Shown here: one piece after another, positions 7,134-15,102 of the stretch
Layout of the letters: each line of letters begins with the position of its first letter
Position numbering within the stretch: position 1 is the stretch's first letter
Assembly: GCF_048820915.1 (NCBI RefSeq)
Contig: NZ_JBMERR010000001.1
Span: forward strand, 248,001 to 312,000
Direction of reading: 5' to 3'
Source: Cribrihabitans_A pelagius
GTDB lineage: Bacteria > Pseudomonadota > Alphaproteobacteria > Rhodobacterales > Rhodobacteraceae
DNA: 64,000 nucleotides
Program-made: the position numbers and the translations under genes
The notes under the pieces: generated by a model
Database searches by the model: none
The model's input: only the letters and a program-made list of their open reading frames with translations
Told to the model about the DNA's origin: nothing

Positions 7134-8909
7134 TCAGACCTGCTGCGGGCGCATGTCGGACTTCTCGATGCCCGCCACGCGGACCGGCTTCTTCATGGCG
7201 TCGCGGCGGAAGGGCTCGCCCAGCTCCTGGTTGATCATCGCCTCGATCAGGGTGGTCTTGCCGTTCTTCTGGTCCTCGACCGCCTGAGCCAGCGCTTCGG
7301 TCAGCTCGTCCATGGTGCGCGCCACCACGCCCTTCAGCCCGCAGGCCTGGGCTATCCCTGCGTAGGAGACCTGGGTGTCCAGCTCGGTGCCGACGAAATT
7401 GTCGTCGAACCACAGCGTCGAGTTGCGCTTCTCGGCCCCCCATTGGTAGTTGCGGAACACGATCTGGGTAATCGCAGGCCACTCGCCGCGGCCGATCGCT
7501 GTCAGCTCGTTCACCGCGATGCCAAAGGCGCCGTCGCCCGAGAAGCCCACCACCGGCGTGTCCGGGTTGCCGATCTTGGCGCCGACGACCGCGGGCAGGC
7601 CATAGCCGCAGGGGCCGAAGAGGCCGGGGGCAAGATATTTGCGGCCTGCCTCGAACGAGGGGTAGGCGTTGCCGATGGCGCAGTTGTTGCCAATATCAGA
7701 CGAGATGATCGCCTCTTTCGGCAGCGCCGCCTGAATCGCGCGCCAGGCCATGCGGGGGCTCATCCAGTCCGGCTTGTCGGCGCGGGCGCGTTCGTTCCAG
7801 GAGGTGCCGGGGTCATCGTCCTCGTGGTCCATGGACGACAGCTGCTGCGCCCAGCGGGACTTGGTTTCGGCAATGCGCGCTTTGCGCTCCTCGCGGCCCG
7901 CGTCGCCGGCTTCCTCGCTCAGTTGGGAGAGGATGCCCTGCGCCACCTTGGCGGCGTCGCCGATAATGCCCACGGAGACGGGTTTGGTGAGGCCGATGCG
8001 GTCCGGGTTGATGTCCACCTGGATGATCTTGGCGCCCGCCGGCCAGTAGTCCATGCCATAGCCGGGCAGGGTGGAGAACGGGTTGAGCCTTGTGCCGAGG
8101 CAGAGCACCACATCGGCGTCGCGGATCAGCTCCATCGCGGCCTTGGAGCCGTTGTAGCCCAGCGGGCCTGCAAACAGCGGATGCGAGCCGGGGAAGGCAT
8201 CGTTGTGCTGGTAGCCGACACAGACCGGCGCATCCAGCCGCTCGGCCAGCGCTTTGGAAGCGTCGATGCCGCCCTTCGACAGCACCACGCCTGCGCCGTT
8301 CAGGATCACCGGGTTTTTCGCCTCGGAGAGCAGCTGGGCCGCTTCCGCGACGGCCGCCTCGCCGCCTGCGGGGCGTTCGAACTCGACGATGGCGGGCAGA
8401 TTGATGTCCACGACCTGGGTCCAGAAGTCGCGCGGGATGTTGATCTGTGCGGGCGCGGACGCGCGTTTGGCGTTCATGATCACCCGGTTCAGCACCTCGG
8501 CCACGCGGGAGGGGTCGCGGACTTCCTCCTGATAGGCGACGCAGTCGGCAAACATGCGCATCTGCTCCATCTCCTGGAAGCCGCCCTGGCCGATGGTCTT
8601 GTTGGCGGCCTGCGGCGTCACCAGCAGCAGCGGGGTATGGTTCCAGTAAGCGGTCTTCACGGCGGTGACGAAATTGGTGATGCCGGGGCCGTTCTGGGCG
8701 ATCATCATCGACATCTTGCCGGTGGCGCGGGTGTAGCCGTCCGCCATCATGCCGCCCGAGCCTTCGTGGGCGCAGTCCCAGAAGGTGATGCCGGCGGCGG
8801 GGAAGATGTCGGAGATCGGCATCATGGCCGAGCCGATGATGCCGAAGGCATGTTCGATGCCATGCATTTGCAGCGTTTTGACGAACGCTTCCTCGGTGGT
8901 CATTTTCAT
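7134..8909 (-). CDS. xsc: Sulfoacetaldehyde acetyltransferase
   Basis: This is a ThDP-dependent enzyme of 591 residues, the usual Xsc size. It cleaves sulfoacetaldehyde with phosphate into acetyl phosphate and sulfite. Visible signatures are the N-terminal GIIGSAMMPISDIFPAAG and FWDCAHEGSGGMMADGYTRA with the catalytic Glu region, and the ThDP motif VVGFSGDGAFGIAVNELTAI near residue 455. The start at 8909 (MKMTTEEAF) is preceded by CAGGAGA at good spacing, so the longer upstream frame is not used. It heads the operon with the TSUP gene, ackA and soeABC. Paired direct repeats 82-114 bp upstream probably bind TauR. Confidence 0.95.
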   Translation of the reverse strand: MKMTTEEAFVKTLQMHGIEHAFGIIGSAMMPISDIFPAAGITFWDCAHEGSGGMMADGYTRATGKMSMMIAQNGPGITNFVTAVKTAYWNHTPLLLVTPQAANKTIGQGGFQEMEQMRMFADCVAYQEEVRDPSRVAEVLNRVIMNAKRASAPAQINIPRDFWTQVVDINLPAIVEFERPAGGEAAVAEAAQLLSEAKNPVILNGAGVVLSKGGIDASKALAERLDAPVCVGYQHNDAFPGSHPLFAGPLGYNGSKAAMELIRDADVVLCLGTRLNPFSTLPGYGMDYWPAGAKIIQVDINPDRIGLTKPVSVGIIGDAAKVAQGILSQLSEEAGDAGREERKARIAETKSRWAQQLSSMDHEDDDPGTSWNERARADKPDWMSPRMAWRAIQAALPKEAIISSDIGNNCAIGNAYPSFEAGRKYLAPGLFGPCGYGLPAVVGAKIGNPDTPVVGFSGDGAFGIAVNELTAIGRGEWPAITQIVFRNYQWGAEKRNSTLWFDDNFVGTELDTQVSYAGIAQACGLKGVVARTMDELTEALAQAVEDQKNGKTTLIEAMINQELGEPFRRDAMKKPVRVAGIEKSDMRPQQV

Positions 8910-8990
8910 GGCGGGGTCTCCTGAAAGGGCGCGGGGTGTCCGGTTTCCGGCCGGGGTCACAACCGGTGTAGGGCGCGGCGCAGGGCCGGG

Positions 8991-9023
8991 TTAGGGCCAG
9001 TTCCCGCGGCGGCTTAAGGCCAG
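8991..9023 (-). promoter_or_regulatory. Probable TauR operator upstream of xsc
   Basis: On the minus strand two direct repeats, CTGGCCTTAA (9023-9014) and CTGGCCCTAA (9000-8991), are separated by 13 bp and point toward xsc. They match the repeats before tpa and beside tauR found in this same window. MocR regulators such as TauR bind direct repeats. The rest of the 444-bp gap 8910-9353 is GC-rich with small hairpins (GCATCC-GCG-GGATGC) and no credible gene. Confidence 0.7.
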
Positions 9024-9353
9024 CGGCGCGCTCCTGCCCGGCGCCGCGCATCCGCGGGATGCGCCTTGCCCGTTGGGCCGGGCGCCGCACGTGCCGTGCG
9101 GCGCGGGCGCGGGGCTGCCGGTGCCATGAAATCCGCGGGCGCGGCGGTGCGGTGCGGGGGCGGCTGGACGCCGGCCCAGGATTGAACCGGGAGCCGGCTG
9201 CGGCGCCGTGCCGGGCCCAAGGCCGCCAGCGGGGGCCGGCGCTGCCGGGGCACGTGCGGACGCGGGAGGGTGCCCCTTGGGGCGGAACGGAACGGGGCGG
9301 GATTTCAGCTTAGCGGGACGCGGGATTGCTTTAGGAAGGAGGGCAGGGCCGTG

Positions 9354-10814
9354 TCAGCCCTCGTTCAGCGCCTTTGCCAGGAGCGCCAGCCCCGGCTCGA
9401 TCCTTGGCGCCGGAATTGACGAATAGCCGAGCCGGTAGAAATTGTGCCGGCGGTAGGGCGCCGAAAAGAACGGCGCGCCGGGCTCGATGATGACGCTCTG
9501 CGCCTTCAGCCGCTCCGCGACTTCCGCGGTGTCCACGCCCTCGGGCGCCCGCATCCACAGCGCCGAGCCGCCATAGGCGCCGACGCCCGCCACTGTCAGC
9601 CCGTGCTTGCAAATCGCGTCCTCGATCACCATGCGGCGGTCGTGCAGCACCTTGGCGGTGCGACGGATCTGGGCGTCGTAATGGCCGAGCGACAGGAAAT
9701 AGGCCACCGTGCGCTGGATATGGCCGGGCGGGTGGCGCAGCACGCTGGCGCGCAGGGCGCGGGCCTGCCGGATGAACGGCTCGGACCCGACCAGGTAGCC
9801 CAGCCGCAGCCCCGGGAACAGCGATTTGGAGAAGCTGCCCGCATAGACCACCCGCCCATCGGCATCGAGCGACTTCAGCGCCGGCGAGGGCGCGGCGAGG
9901 AAGGACATTTCGAACTCGTAGTCGTCCTCCACGATCACCGCGTCGATCTCGCGGGCGCGCTGCAGCAGCTGGCGGCGCCGCTCCATCGGCATGGTGAAGG
10001 TGGTCGGGCTGTGGTGGCTAGGGGTGCAGAAGATCACGTCGGTGTCGTCCGCGATCTGTTCCGGCGGCAGGCCGCTTTCGTCGACGGGGATACAGTCCAC
10101 CGTGCAGCGGGTGTGGGTGAGCTGGTCGCGCAGCGTGTAATAGGCGGGATCCTCCATCGCCGCCTTGCGGCCGCTGCTGAGCAGGAGCTGGCCGACCAGC
10201 CACAGCGCGTTCTGGGCGCCGAGCGTGATCAGGATCTCCTCGGGGCGGGCGGTGATGCCGCGCCGGGGCAGGGTGTGGCGGGCGATGTATTCGATCAGCA
10301 GCGGGTCGTCCTGGTCGAAGTAGTCGTTGGTGAGCGCCGCGAAATCCTTCTGCCCCAGCGCCCTCAGCGCGCAGAGCCGCCAGTTGGCGTGGTCGAACAG
10401 CGACGGGTCCGCCTGGCCGTAGATGAACGGGTAACGGTAGCTGCGCCAGTCTTGCGGCTTGCGCGGGGTGTCGCCGCCGGTGAACTTGCGGGCAAAGGCG
10501 CGGCCCCAGTCCACCGTGTCGCCGCCCTTGGGCTGCGGCGTGTAGGAAGGCGGCACCGGCGCGTTCTCGGAGACGAAATAGCCCGACCGCCCGCGCGCGG
10601 TGAGGTAGTCGTTGGCCAGCAGCTCGGTATAGGCCAGCGTCACGGTGATCCGGCTGAGGCCCAGGTGCGTGGCAAGCTTGCGCGACGAGGGCAGCTTCTC
10701 GCCCACCCGGAAACGGCCGGAGAGGATGCCCTCGGCAATCATCTCCTGAATCTGCGCCTGCAGGGTGCCCTGCGCGTCGGGGTTGAGGAAGAAGGTATCG
10801 ACGGAAATGCCCAT
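9354..10814 (-). CDS. tauR: Taurine-responsive MocR/GntR-family regulator
   Basis: This 486-residue protein has an N-terminal GntR winged helix (residues about 15-85, with GEKLPSSRKLATHLGLSRIT) fused to a fold-type I aminotransferase domain (about 120-470). The latter keeps a PLP-binding Lys in AGSFSKSLFPGLRLGY near residue 327. This is the MocR layout. Position beside xsc and near tpa identifies it as TauR, which in Rhodobacter capsulatus activates taurine genes. Its own start lies 16 bp from a pair of CTGGMCTTAR repeats, suggesting autoregulation. It is divergent from arsR. Confidence 0.88.
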   Translation of the reverse strand: MGISVDTFFLNPDAQGTLQAQIQEMIAEGILSGRFRVGEKLPSSRKLATHLGLSRITVTLAYTELLANDYLTARGRSGYFVSENAPVPPSYTPQPKGGDTVDWGRAFARKFTGGDTPRKPQDWRSYRYPFIYGQADPSLFDHANWRLCALRALGQKDFAALTNDYFDQDDPLLIEYIARHTLPRRGITARPEEILITLGAQNALWLVGQLLLSSGRKAAMEDPAYYTLRDQLTHTRCTVDCIPVDESGLPPEQIADDTDVIFCTPSHHSPTTFTMPMERRRQLLQRAREIDAVIVEDDYEFEMSFLAAPSPALKSLDADGRVVYAGSFSKSLFPGLRLGYLVGSEPFIRQARALRASVLRHPPGHIQRTVAYFLSLGHYDAQIRRTAKVLHDRRMVIEDAICKHGLTVAGVGAYGGSALWMRAPEGVDTAEVAERLKAQSVIIEPGAPFFSAPYRRHNFYRLGYSSIPAPRIEPGLALLAKALNEG

Positions 10815-10829
10815 GAGGGCGAGCTTATG

Positions 10830-10861
10830 CTGGCCTTAAATGCGGCGCAATCTGGACTTAG
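10830..10861 (+). promoter_or_regulatory. Probable TauR operator between tauR and arsR
   Basis: CTGGCCTTAA (10830-10839) and CTGGACTTAG (10852-10861) are direct repeats with 22-bp periodicity, as before tpa. They point away from tauR and toward arsR. Lying 16-47 bp ahead of the tauR start, they most simply serve tauR autoregulation, but the orientation would also suit a plus-strand promoter. Confidence 0.65.
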
Positions 10862-10907
10862 CAGGCGGCGGCAGAAAACTTCGGCTTGCCAGGAGTTAGA
10901 TAAAACC

Positions 10908-10923
10908 ATAAAACTAGTTTTAT
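10908..10923 (+). promoter_or_regulatory. Probable ArsR operator
   Basis: ATAAAACTAGTTTTAT is a perfect 16-bp palindrome, strikingly AT-rich for this region, centred 30 bp before the arsR start. ArsR/SmtB repressors bind such 12-2-12-type AT-rich palindromes over their own promoters. Confidence 0.7.
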
Positions 10924-10945
10924 AGAATCAATGGGGGTTGCGACC

Positions 10946-11260
10946 ATGGAATGGGAAGAAGCCGCACAGGGCTTTGCGGCGATGGGGTCGGAGGCGCGGC
11001 TGCAGGTGCTGCGCTGCCTGATCCGGGCCGGCGAAGGGGGGTTGAGCGTGGGGGAGATACAGGAGCGCACGGGGATCGCGCCTTCTACCCTGGCGCATCA
11101 CCTGAAGTTCCTCGCAGGCGCCGGGGTGGTGGCGCAGGAGCGGCAGGGCCGCAGCACGCTGAACCGCGCCGATTTCACCCGGCTCGAGGCGCTGGCGGGC
11201 TTCATCCTCAGCGAGTGCTGCGCCGATGCAAGCCAGCGGAAGGCGGCAAACAATGGCTGA
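10946..11260 (+). CDS. ArsR/SmtB-family repressor
   Basis: This 104-residue winged-helix protein has a recognition region GEIQERTGIAPSTLAHHLKF followed by a beta-wing (VVAQERQGRSTLNR). A C-terminal vicinal Cys pair, SECCADAS, is a candidate As(III)/metal-thiolate site, as in ArsR types with C-terminal sensing cysteines. The start at 10946 is preceded by GGGGG; an in-frame ATG at 10931 would add five residues. The stop overlaps the permease start by 8 bp. A perfect palindrome sits just upstream, so autorepression of the pair is likely. The inducer is inferred, not shown. Confidence 0.85.
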   Translation: MEWEEAAQGFAAMGSEARLQVLRCLIRAGEGGLSVGEIQERTGIAPSTLAHHLKFLAGAGVVAQERQGRSTLNRADFTRLEALAGFILSECCADASQRKAANNG

Positions 11261-12284
11261 GCTGGCACAGAACCCCCGCCGGATGAAGGCGCTGGGCGGC
11301 TGTCTGAAGACGCCCTGGGCGCTGAGCGCGGCGCTCCTGGCGGCGGCGGCCACCTTGGATCCGGCACAGTTCGGCTCGGTCCTGGGATTTGCGCTGACTG
11401 CGCTGGGCAGCACCGCGCGGTACATCCTGTTTGCTGTGCTGCTGCTGGCCTACCTGAAGGCGACGGGCGCCGAGGCCGTGGTGGCGCGCGCCTTCGAGGG
11501 GCGGGAGACGCGGATGATCCTGCTCGCGGCGGTCTTCGGCGGGCTGGCGCCGTTCTGTTCCTGCGAGGTGATCCCCTTCATCGCGGGTCTGCTGGCGCTG
11601 GGCGCGCCCTTGTCGGCGGTGATGGCGTTCTGGCTGTCGTCGCCGCTGATCGACCCGCCGACGCTCTTGATCACCGCGGGGGCGCTGGGCTGGCCCTTTG
11701 CCATCGGCAAGGCAATTGCAGCGGTGGCGCTGGGGCTGTTCGGCGGCATTGCCATCAAGGCGCTGCGGGGCGGCGGGGTGTTTGCCGATCCGCTGCGGGT
11801 GCGGCCCGCCACGGGCTGCTGCGGCTGCGGCGCGCCCAAGGCCGATGCGGCGCCGGTCTGGCGGTTCTGGCAGGAGGAGGCGCGGCGGCAGCGCTTCCGG
11901 GGTGAACTGATCTCCAACGGGCTGTTCCTGCTGAAGTGGCTGGCGCTGGCCTATGTGCTGGAATCGCTCCTGGTGCATTACGTGCCGGCCGATGTGATCG
12001 CCGGGCTGGTCGGCGGCGAGGGCCTGCTGCCGGTGGTGATTGCCGCCCTGGTGGGGATGCCTGCCTATCTGAACTCCTATGTCGCGCCGCCGCTGCTGGC
12101 CGGGCTGATGGAGCAGGGCATGACCGCAGGCGCCGCGATGGCCTTCATGGTCGCAGGCGCGGTCAGCTCGGTGCCCGCGATGGCGGCGGTCTGGTCGCTG
12201 GTCAAGCCGCAGGTCTTTGCAGCCTACCTGGGGCTGGGTTTGAGCGGCGCGGTTGTGGCAGGGCTGCTGTTCCAGCTGGTCTGA
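11253..12284 (+). CDS. ArsP-like permease (DUF318), probable organoarsenical exporter
   Basis: This 343-residue membrane protein of the ArsP/DUF318 permease family has about eight membrane segments in two halves. The first half carries APFCSCEVIPF, a conserved Cys motif of the family. The central cytoplasmic loop has an extra Cys cluster, TGCCGCGAPK, and the second half carries GMPAYLNSYVAPPL. Described ArsP proteins export trivalent organoarsenicals; others are uncharacterised. The ATG at 11253 overlaps the arsR stop; an in-frame ATG at 11226 is possible. A strong terminator follows. Confidence 0.8.
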   Translation: MAELAQNPRRMKALGGCLKTPWALSAALLAAAATLDPAQFGSVLGFALTALGSTARYILFAVLLLAYLKATGAEAVVARAFEGRETRMILLAAVFGGLAPFCSCEVIPFIAGLLALGAPLSAVMAFWLSSPLIDPPTLLITAGALGWPFAIGKAIAAVALGLFGGIAIKALRGGGVFADPLRVRPATGCCGCGAPKADAAPVWRFWQEEARRQRFRGELISNGLFLLKWLALAYVLESLLVHYVPADVIAGLVGGEGLLPVVIAALVGMPAYLNSYVAPPLLAGLMEQGMTAGAAMAFMVAGAVSSVPAMAAVWSLVKPQVFAAYLGLGLSGAVVAGLLFQLV

Positions 12285-12311
12285 CGGCCAGGTGCTGCAC
12301 TGCGAGACGTC

Positions 12312-12338
12312 AACGCCCCCTCCGCGGGAGGGGGCGTT
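12312..12338 (+). terminator. Rho-independent terminator after the arsR-arsP pair
   Basis: A perfect 12-bp stem, AACGCCCCCTCC paired with GGAGGGGGCGTT, with a 3-base loop, ends in TTT. It lies 28 bp after the permease stop. The remaining sequence to 12503 shows no gene. Confidence 0.85.
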
Positions 12339-12503
12339 TCGCTGCTGAAAATCTCCAGACGCAGCCGCGCAACGAGAAGCCGCACATCAGAGCGCCGCGA
12401 GGACCAGATAGGCTCCCTGACGGCTGCCCTGAAAGCAGATATCCTGCGTCCTGCCGCTCATCCGCGTCGCAAGACTAACCTCCCTGCGAAGCGCAAAGAC
12501 GTT

Positions 12504-14189
12504 CTAGAACAGTTGCAAATCCTTCGCGCCGCTTTGGATTTCGGCGTGGCTTGGCATGTTCTGGATCGTCACGGGGCCCGGTGCCGTGCCCGGCAACGGC
12601 ACTGTCGGTTTCATCGCCGCCGCCATGCCAAAGACCGGTTTCTCCAGCTCTCCCCGGATGTCGCGCAGCAGCGTTTTGTGATCCGGCATCGTTTTCAGTG
12701 TCTGCGCAAGGTCCACTTTCGCGCCCTTCCACCACTGGAACCAAATTGGTTTCTTCAGCGGGCGCAGGCGATCCCGGATGCCCGTACCATACCCCGTGTC
12801 ATAGACACGCTTGCCCAGGAGAACAGTCTGATACACACGGAAGTCAAAGAGCGTGGCGAACTCGATATCGTGCTCCATCGGCAGGCGGTGCTGCCACACC
12901 TCCAGGTTCTCGGCCAGCCGGTCAGGAATCTTCATTTGTGTGCGCGCGTCGATCCAGTACGGATCATCGGTGCGGTTGCCCAAGCGGTAGTGCAGGCAGA
13001 TGAACTCCAGAACCTCGTCATAGAGCTTGTTCATTTGCCGGTTGTATCTTGTCCGCAGAGATGGCGCGATGTCGCGCGTGGGCAAGTGCTCCGCGAACCA
13101 GCGCACCGCGTGATCGACCATATGGATCGCGGTACTCTCCAACGGCTCGATAAACCCGCCGGCCAGGCCGATCGCCACGCAGTTCTTGACCCAGGCATTG
13201 CGCACACGCCCGATCCGCATGGGGATCACGCGCGGCGTCGCGCCCTTGCCGCTGTCGCCGAGCCATGCGAGGTATTCATCCGCAGCCTGGTCATCCGTCC
13301 GGTGCGCGGAGGAGAACACGTACCCCGTGCCCACCCGGTTGTAGAGCGGAACCCGCCATGTCCAGCCTGCGCCAAGTGCCGTAGACCGTGTGAGGCTTTC
13401 GATCTTCTCCGGATCCGGATGCTCGATCTGCAACGCCATGGCGCGGTCGTTGGGCAGATAGTCCGAGTAGTCCATGAACGGCTCGCCAAGCGCCTTGTTG
13501 ATGATCAGCCCGCGGAACCCGGTGCAGTCAATGACCATCTCGATGTCATGGCGCCCCTTTTGCTCCAGCATCAGGTGGCTGACGTTGCCCTGTTCATCCA
13601 GCTCGACCGATTTCACCTCATCCTGGATATGCTCCACGCCGCGCTTGGTGCAGACCTTGGTGAGCATGCCCGCAAATTTCACAGCGTCCAGATGATACGC
13701 ATAGCCGAACCGCTGCTCGAATTCGGGCTGACCCAGGGGCCGCGCGCCTTTGCACAGGCGGCCGAGATCATCGTGCGGCGAGATGGACTGCGTGAAATCC
13801 CGATCCCCGTTGCCGAAGCGCAGGAAATATTCGGCGGCCTCCAATCCGTCCAGCACCTGGCCGTGGGCAAAGGGGTTCACATAGTCGATGCGATTGCCCT
13901 TGGCATCGGTGTTCCAATTGCAGAACTTCACGCCCAGCTTGAACGACGCGTTGGTCTCGCGGAAAAAGGCGCGCTCTGAAATGCCCGCCTGACGGAGCGT
14001 TCCCGGCATGCGCGGCACCGTGGCCTCTCCGACCCCCACGGTGGCAATATTGGGGCTCTCGATCAGGCAGAGATGCGGCCGGTCTTTGGGCGACGAGGTG
14101 CGCGAGAACAGCGTATCCAGGATCAGCGCGGTCATCCAGCCGGCCGTGCCTCCGCCCACGATGGTGATTTTGCGCAAACGATTATTCAT
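12504..14189 (-). CDS. Flavin-dependent (tryptophan-type) halogenase
   Basis: This 561-residue protein shows the FAD motif GGGTAGWMTA at residues 12-21 and GVGEATVP. The Lys in NASFKLGVKF (about residue 82) corresponds to the catalytic Lys79 of PrnA. WTWRVPL (about 276) is a variant of the WxWxIP halogenase motif. The Glu in GGFIEPLESTAIH (about 343) corresponds to PrnA Glu346. Such enzymes chlorinate or brominate an aromatic substrate with FADH2 and oxygen. The start at 14189 has an AGGGA site; the longer upstream frame is not needed. No biosynthetic genes or flavin reductase lie beside it, so the substrate is unknown. Base composition looks less GC-rich than its neighbours, a hint of transfer. 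Confidence 0.9.
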   Translation of the reverse strand: MNNRLRKITIVGGGTAGWMTALILDTLFSRTSSPKDRPHLCLIESPNIATVGVGEATVPRMPGTLRQAGISERAFFRETNASFKLGVKFCNWNTDAKGNRIDYVNPFAHGQVLDGLEAAEYFLRFGNGDRDFTQSISPHDDLGRLCKGARPLGQPEFEQRFGYAYHLDAVKFAGMLTKVCTKRGVEHIQDEVKSVELDEQGNVSHLMLEQKGRHDIEMVIDCTGFRGLIINKALGEPFMDYSDYLPNDRAMALQIEHPDPEKIESLTRSTALGAGWTWRVPLYNRVGTGYVFSSAHRTDDQAADEYLAWLGDSGKGATPRVIPMRIGRVRNAWVKNCVAIGLAGGFIEPLESTAIHMVDHAVRWFAEHLPTRDIAPSLRTRYNRQMNKLYDEVLEFICLHYRLGNRTDDPYWIDARTQMKIPDRLAENLEVWQHRLPMEHDIEFATLFDFRVYQTVLLGKRVYDTGYGTGIRDRLRPLKKPIWFQWWKGAKVDLAQTLKTMPDHKTLLRDIRGELEKPVFGMAAAMKPTVPLPGTAPGPVTIQNMPSHAEIQSGAKDLQLF

Positions 14190-14398
14190 GTAGTTCGGTC
14201 CCTGTTGGTTTTTCAGGGATCGTAGCGCAGCTTTCCCGCGCCTGGCTAGGACCTGTGACGCCGAGGAATGCGTGCACGGCCGCACCGATGACGGCGGCCG
14301 CAGTTGCGCCGGAAAGGGCGCGGGGGCGGACTTGCCGAGAGCGGACGCTTGCCGGCAAACCGGATGGACCTCCCCCGGTTATTCAAACTCGAACAATC

Positions 14399-14989
14399 TC
14401 AGTCGCGCGGCGTGTCCAATTGCCAGCGCAGGTTGGCGCGCACCGTGAGCCATTCGGCGGCAGTGATCGAATAGACCGCGGTGTCGCGCAGGGTGCCGTT
14501 CGGCATGATCATGTGCGAGCGCAGGATGCCGTCCAGCTTGGCGCCCAGCCGCTCGATCGCCTGGCGGCTCTTGTGGTTCATCACGTGGGTGCGCAGCTCC
14601 ACCGCGATAGCCTCGCGCGCCTCGAAGGCATGGCGCAGCAGCAAGAGTTTGCACTCGCTGTTGAGCGCGCTGCGCTGCACCGAGGCGCGGTACCAGGTGG
14701 AGCCGATCTCCAGCCGCCGGTTGGGCGCGTCGATGTTCATGTAGGTGGTCATGCCCACCGCCTTGCCCTGCCGGTCCAGCACCGCAAAGGGCAGCATGCT
14801 GCCGCTGGCCTGAAGCGCGAGGCGGCGGTCGATCTCGTCGGCCATCTGGTCCGGCGCCGGGATCAGCGTGTACCACAGCCGGTGCAGCGCGCCGTCGGCG
14901 GTGGCCTCGCAGAGGTCGTTCAGATGCTCGTGGGTAAGCTGCACCAGCGACACGTGCCGCCCGTTCAGCGTGACAGGTTCAATCCACAT
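14399..14989 (-). CDS. GNAT-family N-acetyltransferase (RimJ/RimL-like)
   Basis: This 196-residue single-domain protein has N-terminal strand WIEPVTLNGRHVSLVQLTHE, a central VGMTTYMNIDAPNRRLEIGS and a C-terminal NHKSRQAIERLGAKLDG, the usual RimJ-like GNAT pattern for acetyl-CoA binding. The substrate (protein N-terminus, amino acid or antibiotic) cannot be told. It lies between the halogenase and tpa on the same strand with 209- and 113-bp gaps, so it is probably its own unit. The 14190-14398 gap shows nothing recognisable. Confidence 0.8.
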   Translation of the reverse strand: MWIEPVTLNGRHVSLVQLTHEHLNDLCEATADGALHRLWYTLIPAPDQMADEIDRRLALQASGSMLPFAVLDRQGKAVGMTTYMNIDAPNRRLEIGSTWYRASVQRSALNSECKLLLLRHAFEAREAIAVELRTHVMNHKSRQAIERLGAKLDGILRSHMIMPNGTLRDTAVYSITAAEWLTVRANLRWQLDTPRD

Positions 14990-15019
14990 AAAAAATTACT
15001 CCCCAGTTGGCGAAAAGGC

Positions 15020-15039
15020 CCAGCACCGGGGGGTGCTGG
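15020..15039 (-). terminator. Probable terminator after tpa
   Basis: CCAGCACC and GGTGCTGG form an 8-bp stem with a GGGG loop. On the minus strand it is followed by GCCTTTTCG, a short U-tract in the right direction for tpa, whose stop is at 15103. Confidence 0.55.
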
Positions 15040-15102
15040 ACCGGAAATTCTGGGGGCCGCCGGAGGGGCGGCCGGGCTGGGCCAAATGGGTGCAGCCGGG
15101 GC

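Noticed and set aside
6915..8924. A 669-codon open frame on the plus strand opposite xsc
   Set aside because: It mirrors xsc codon structure and has no recognisable motif or ribosome site; xsc is full length on the other strand.
9031..9110. Possible large inverted repeat (GCCCGGCGCC ... GCCGGGCGCC) between xsc and tauR
   Set aside because: The two blocks are not true reverse complements; they pair only over a few bases, as expected in GC-rich DNA.
9444..10925. A 493-codon plus-strand frame opposite tauR
   Set aside because: Low-complexity shadow of the MocR gene with no domain features.
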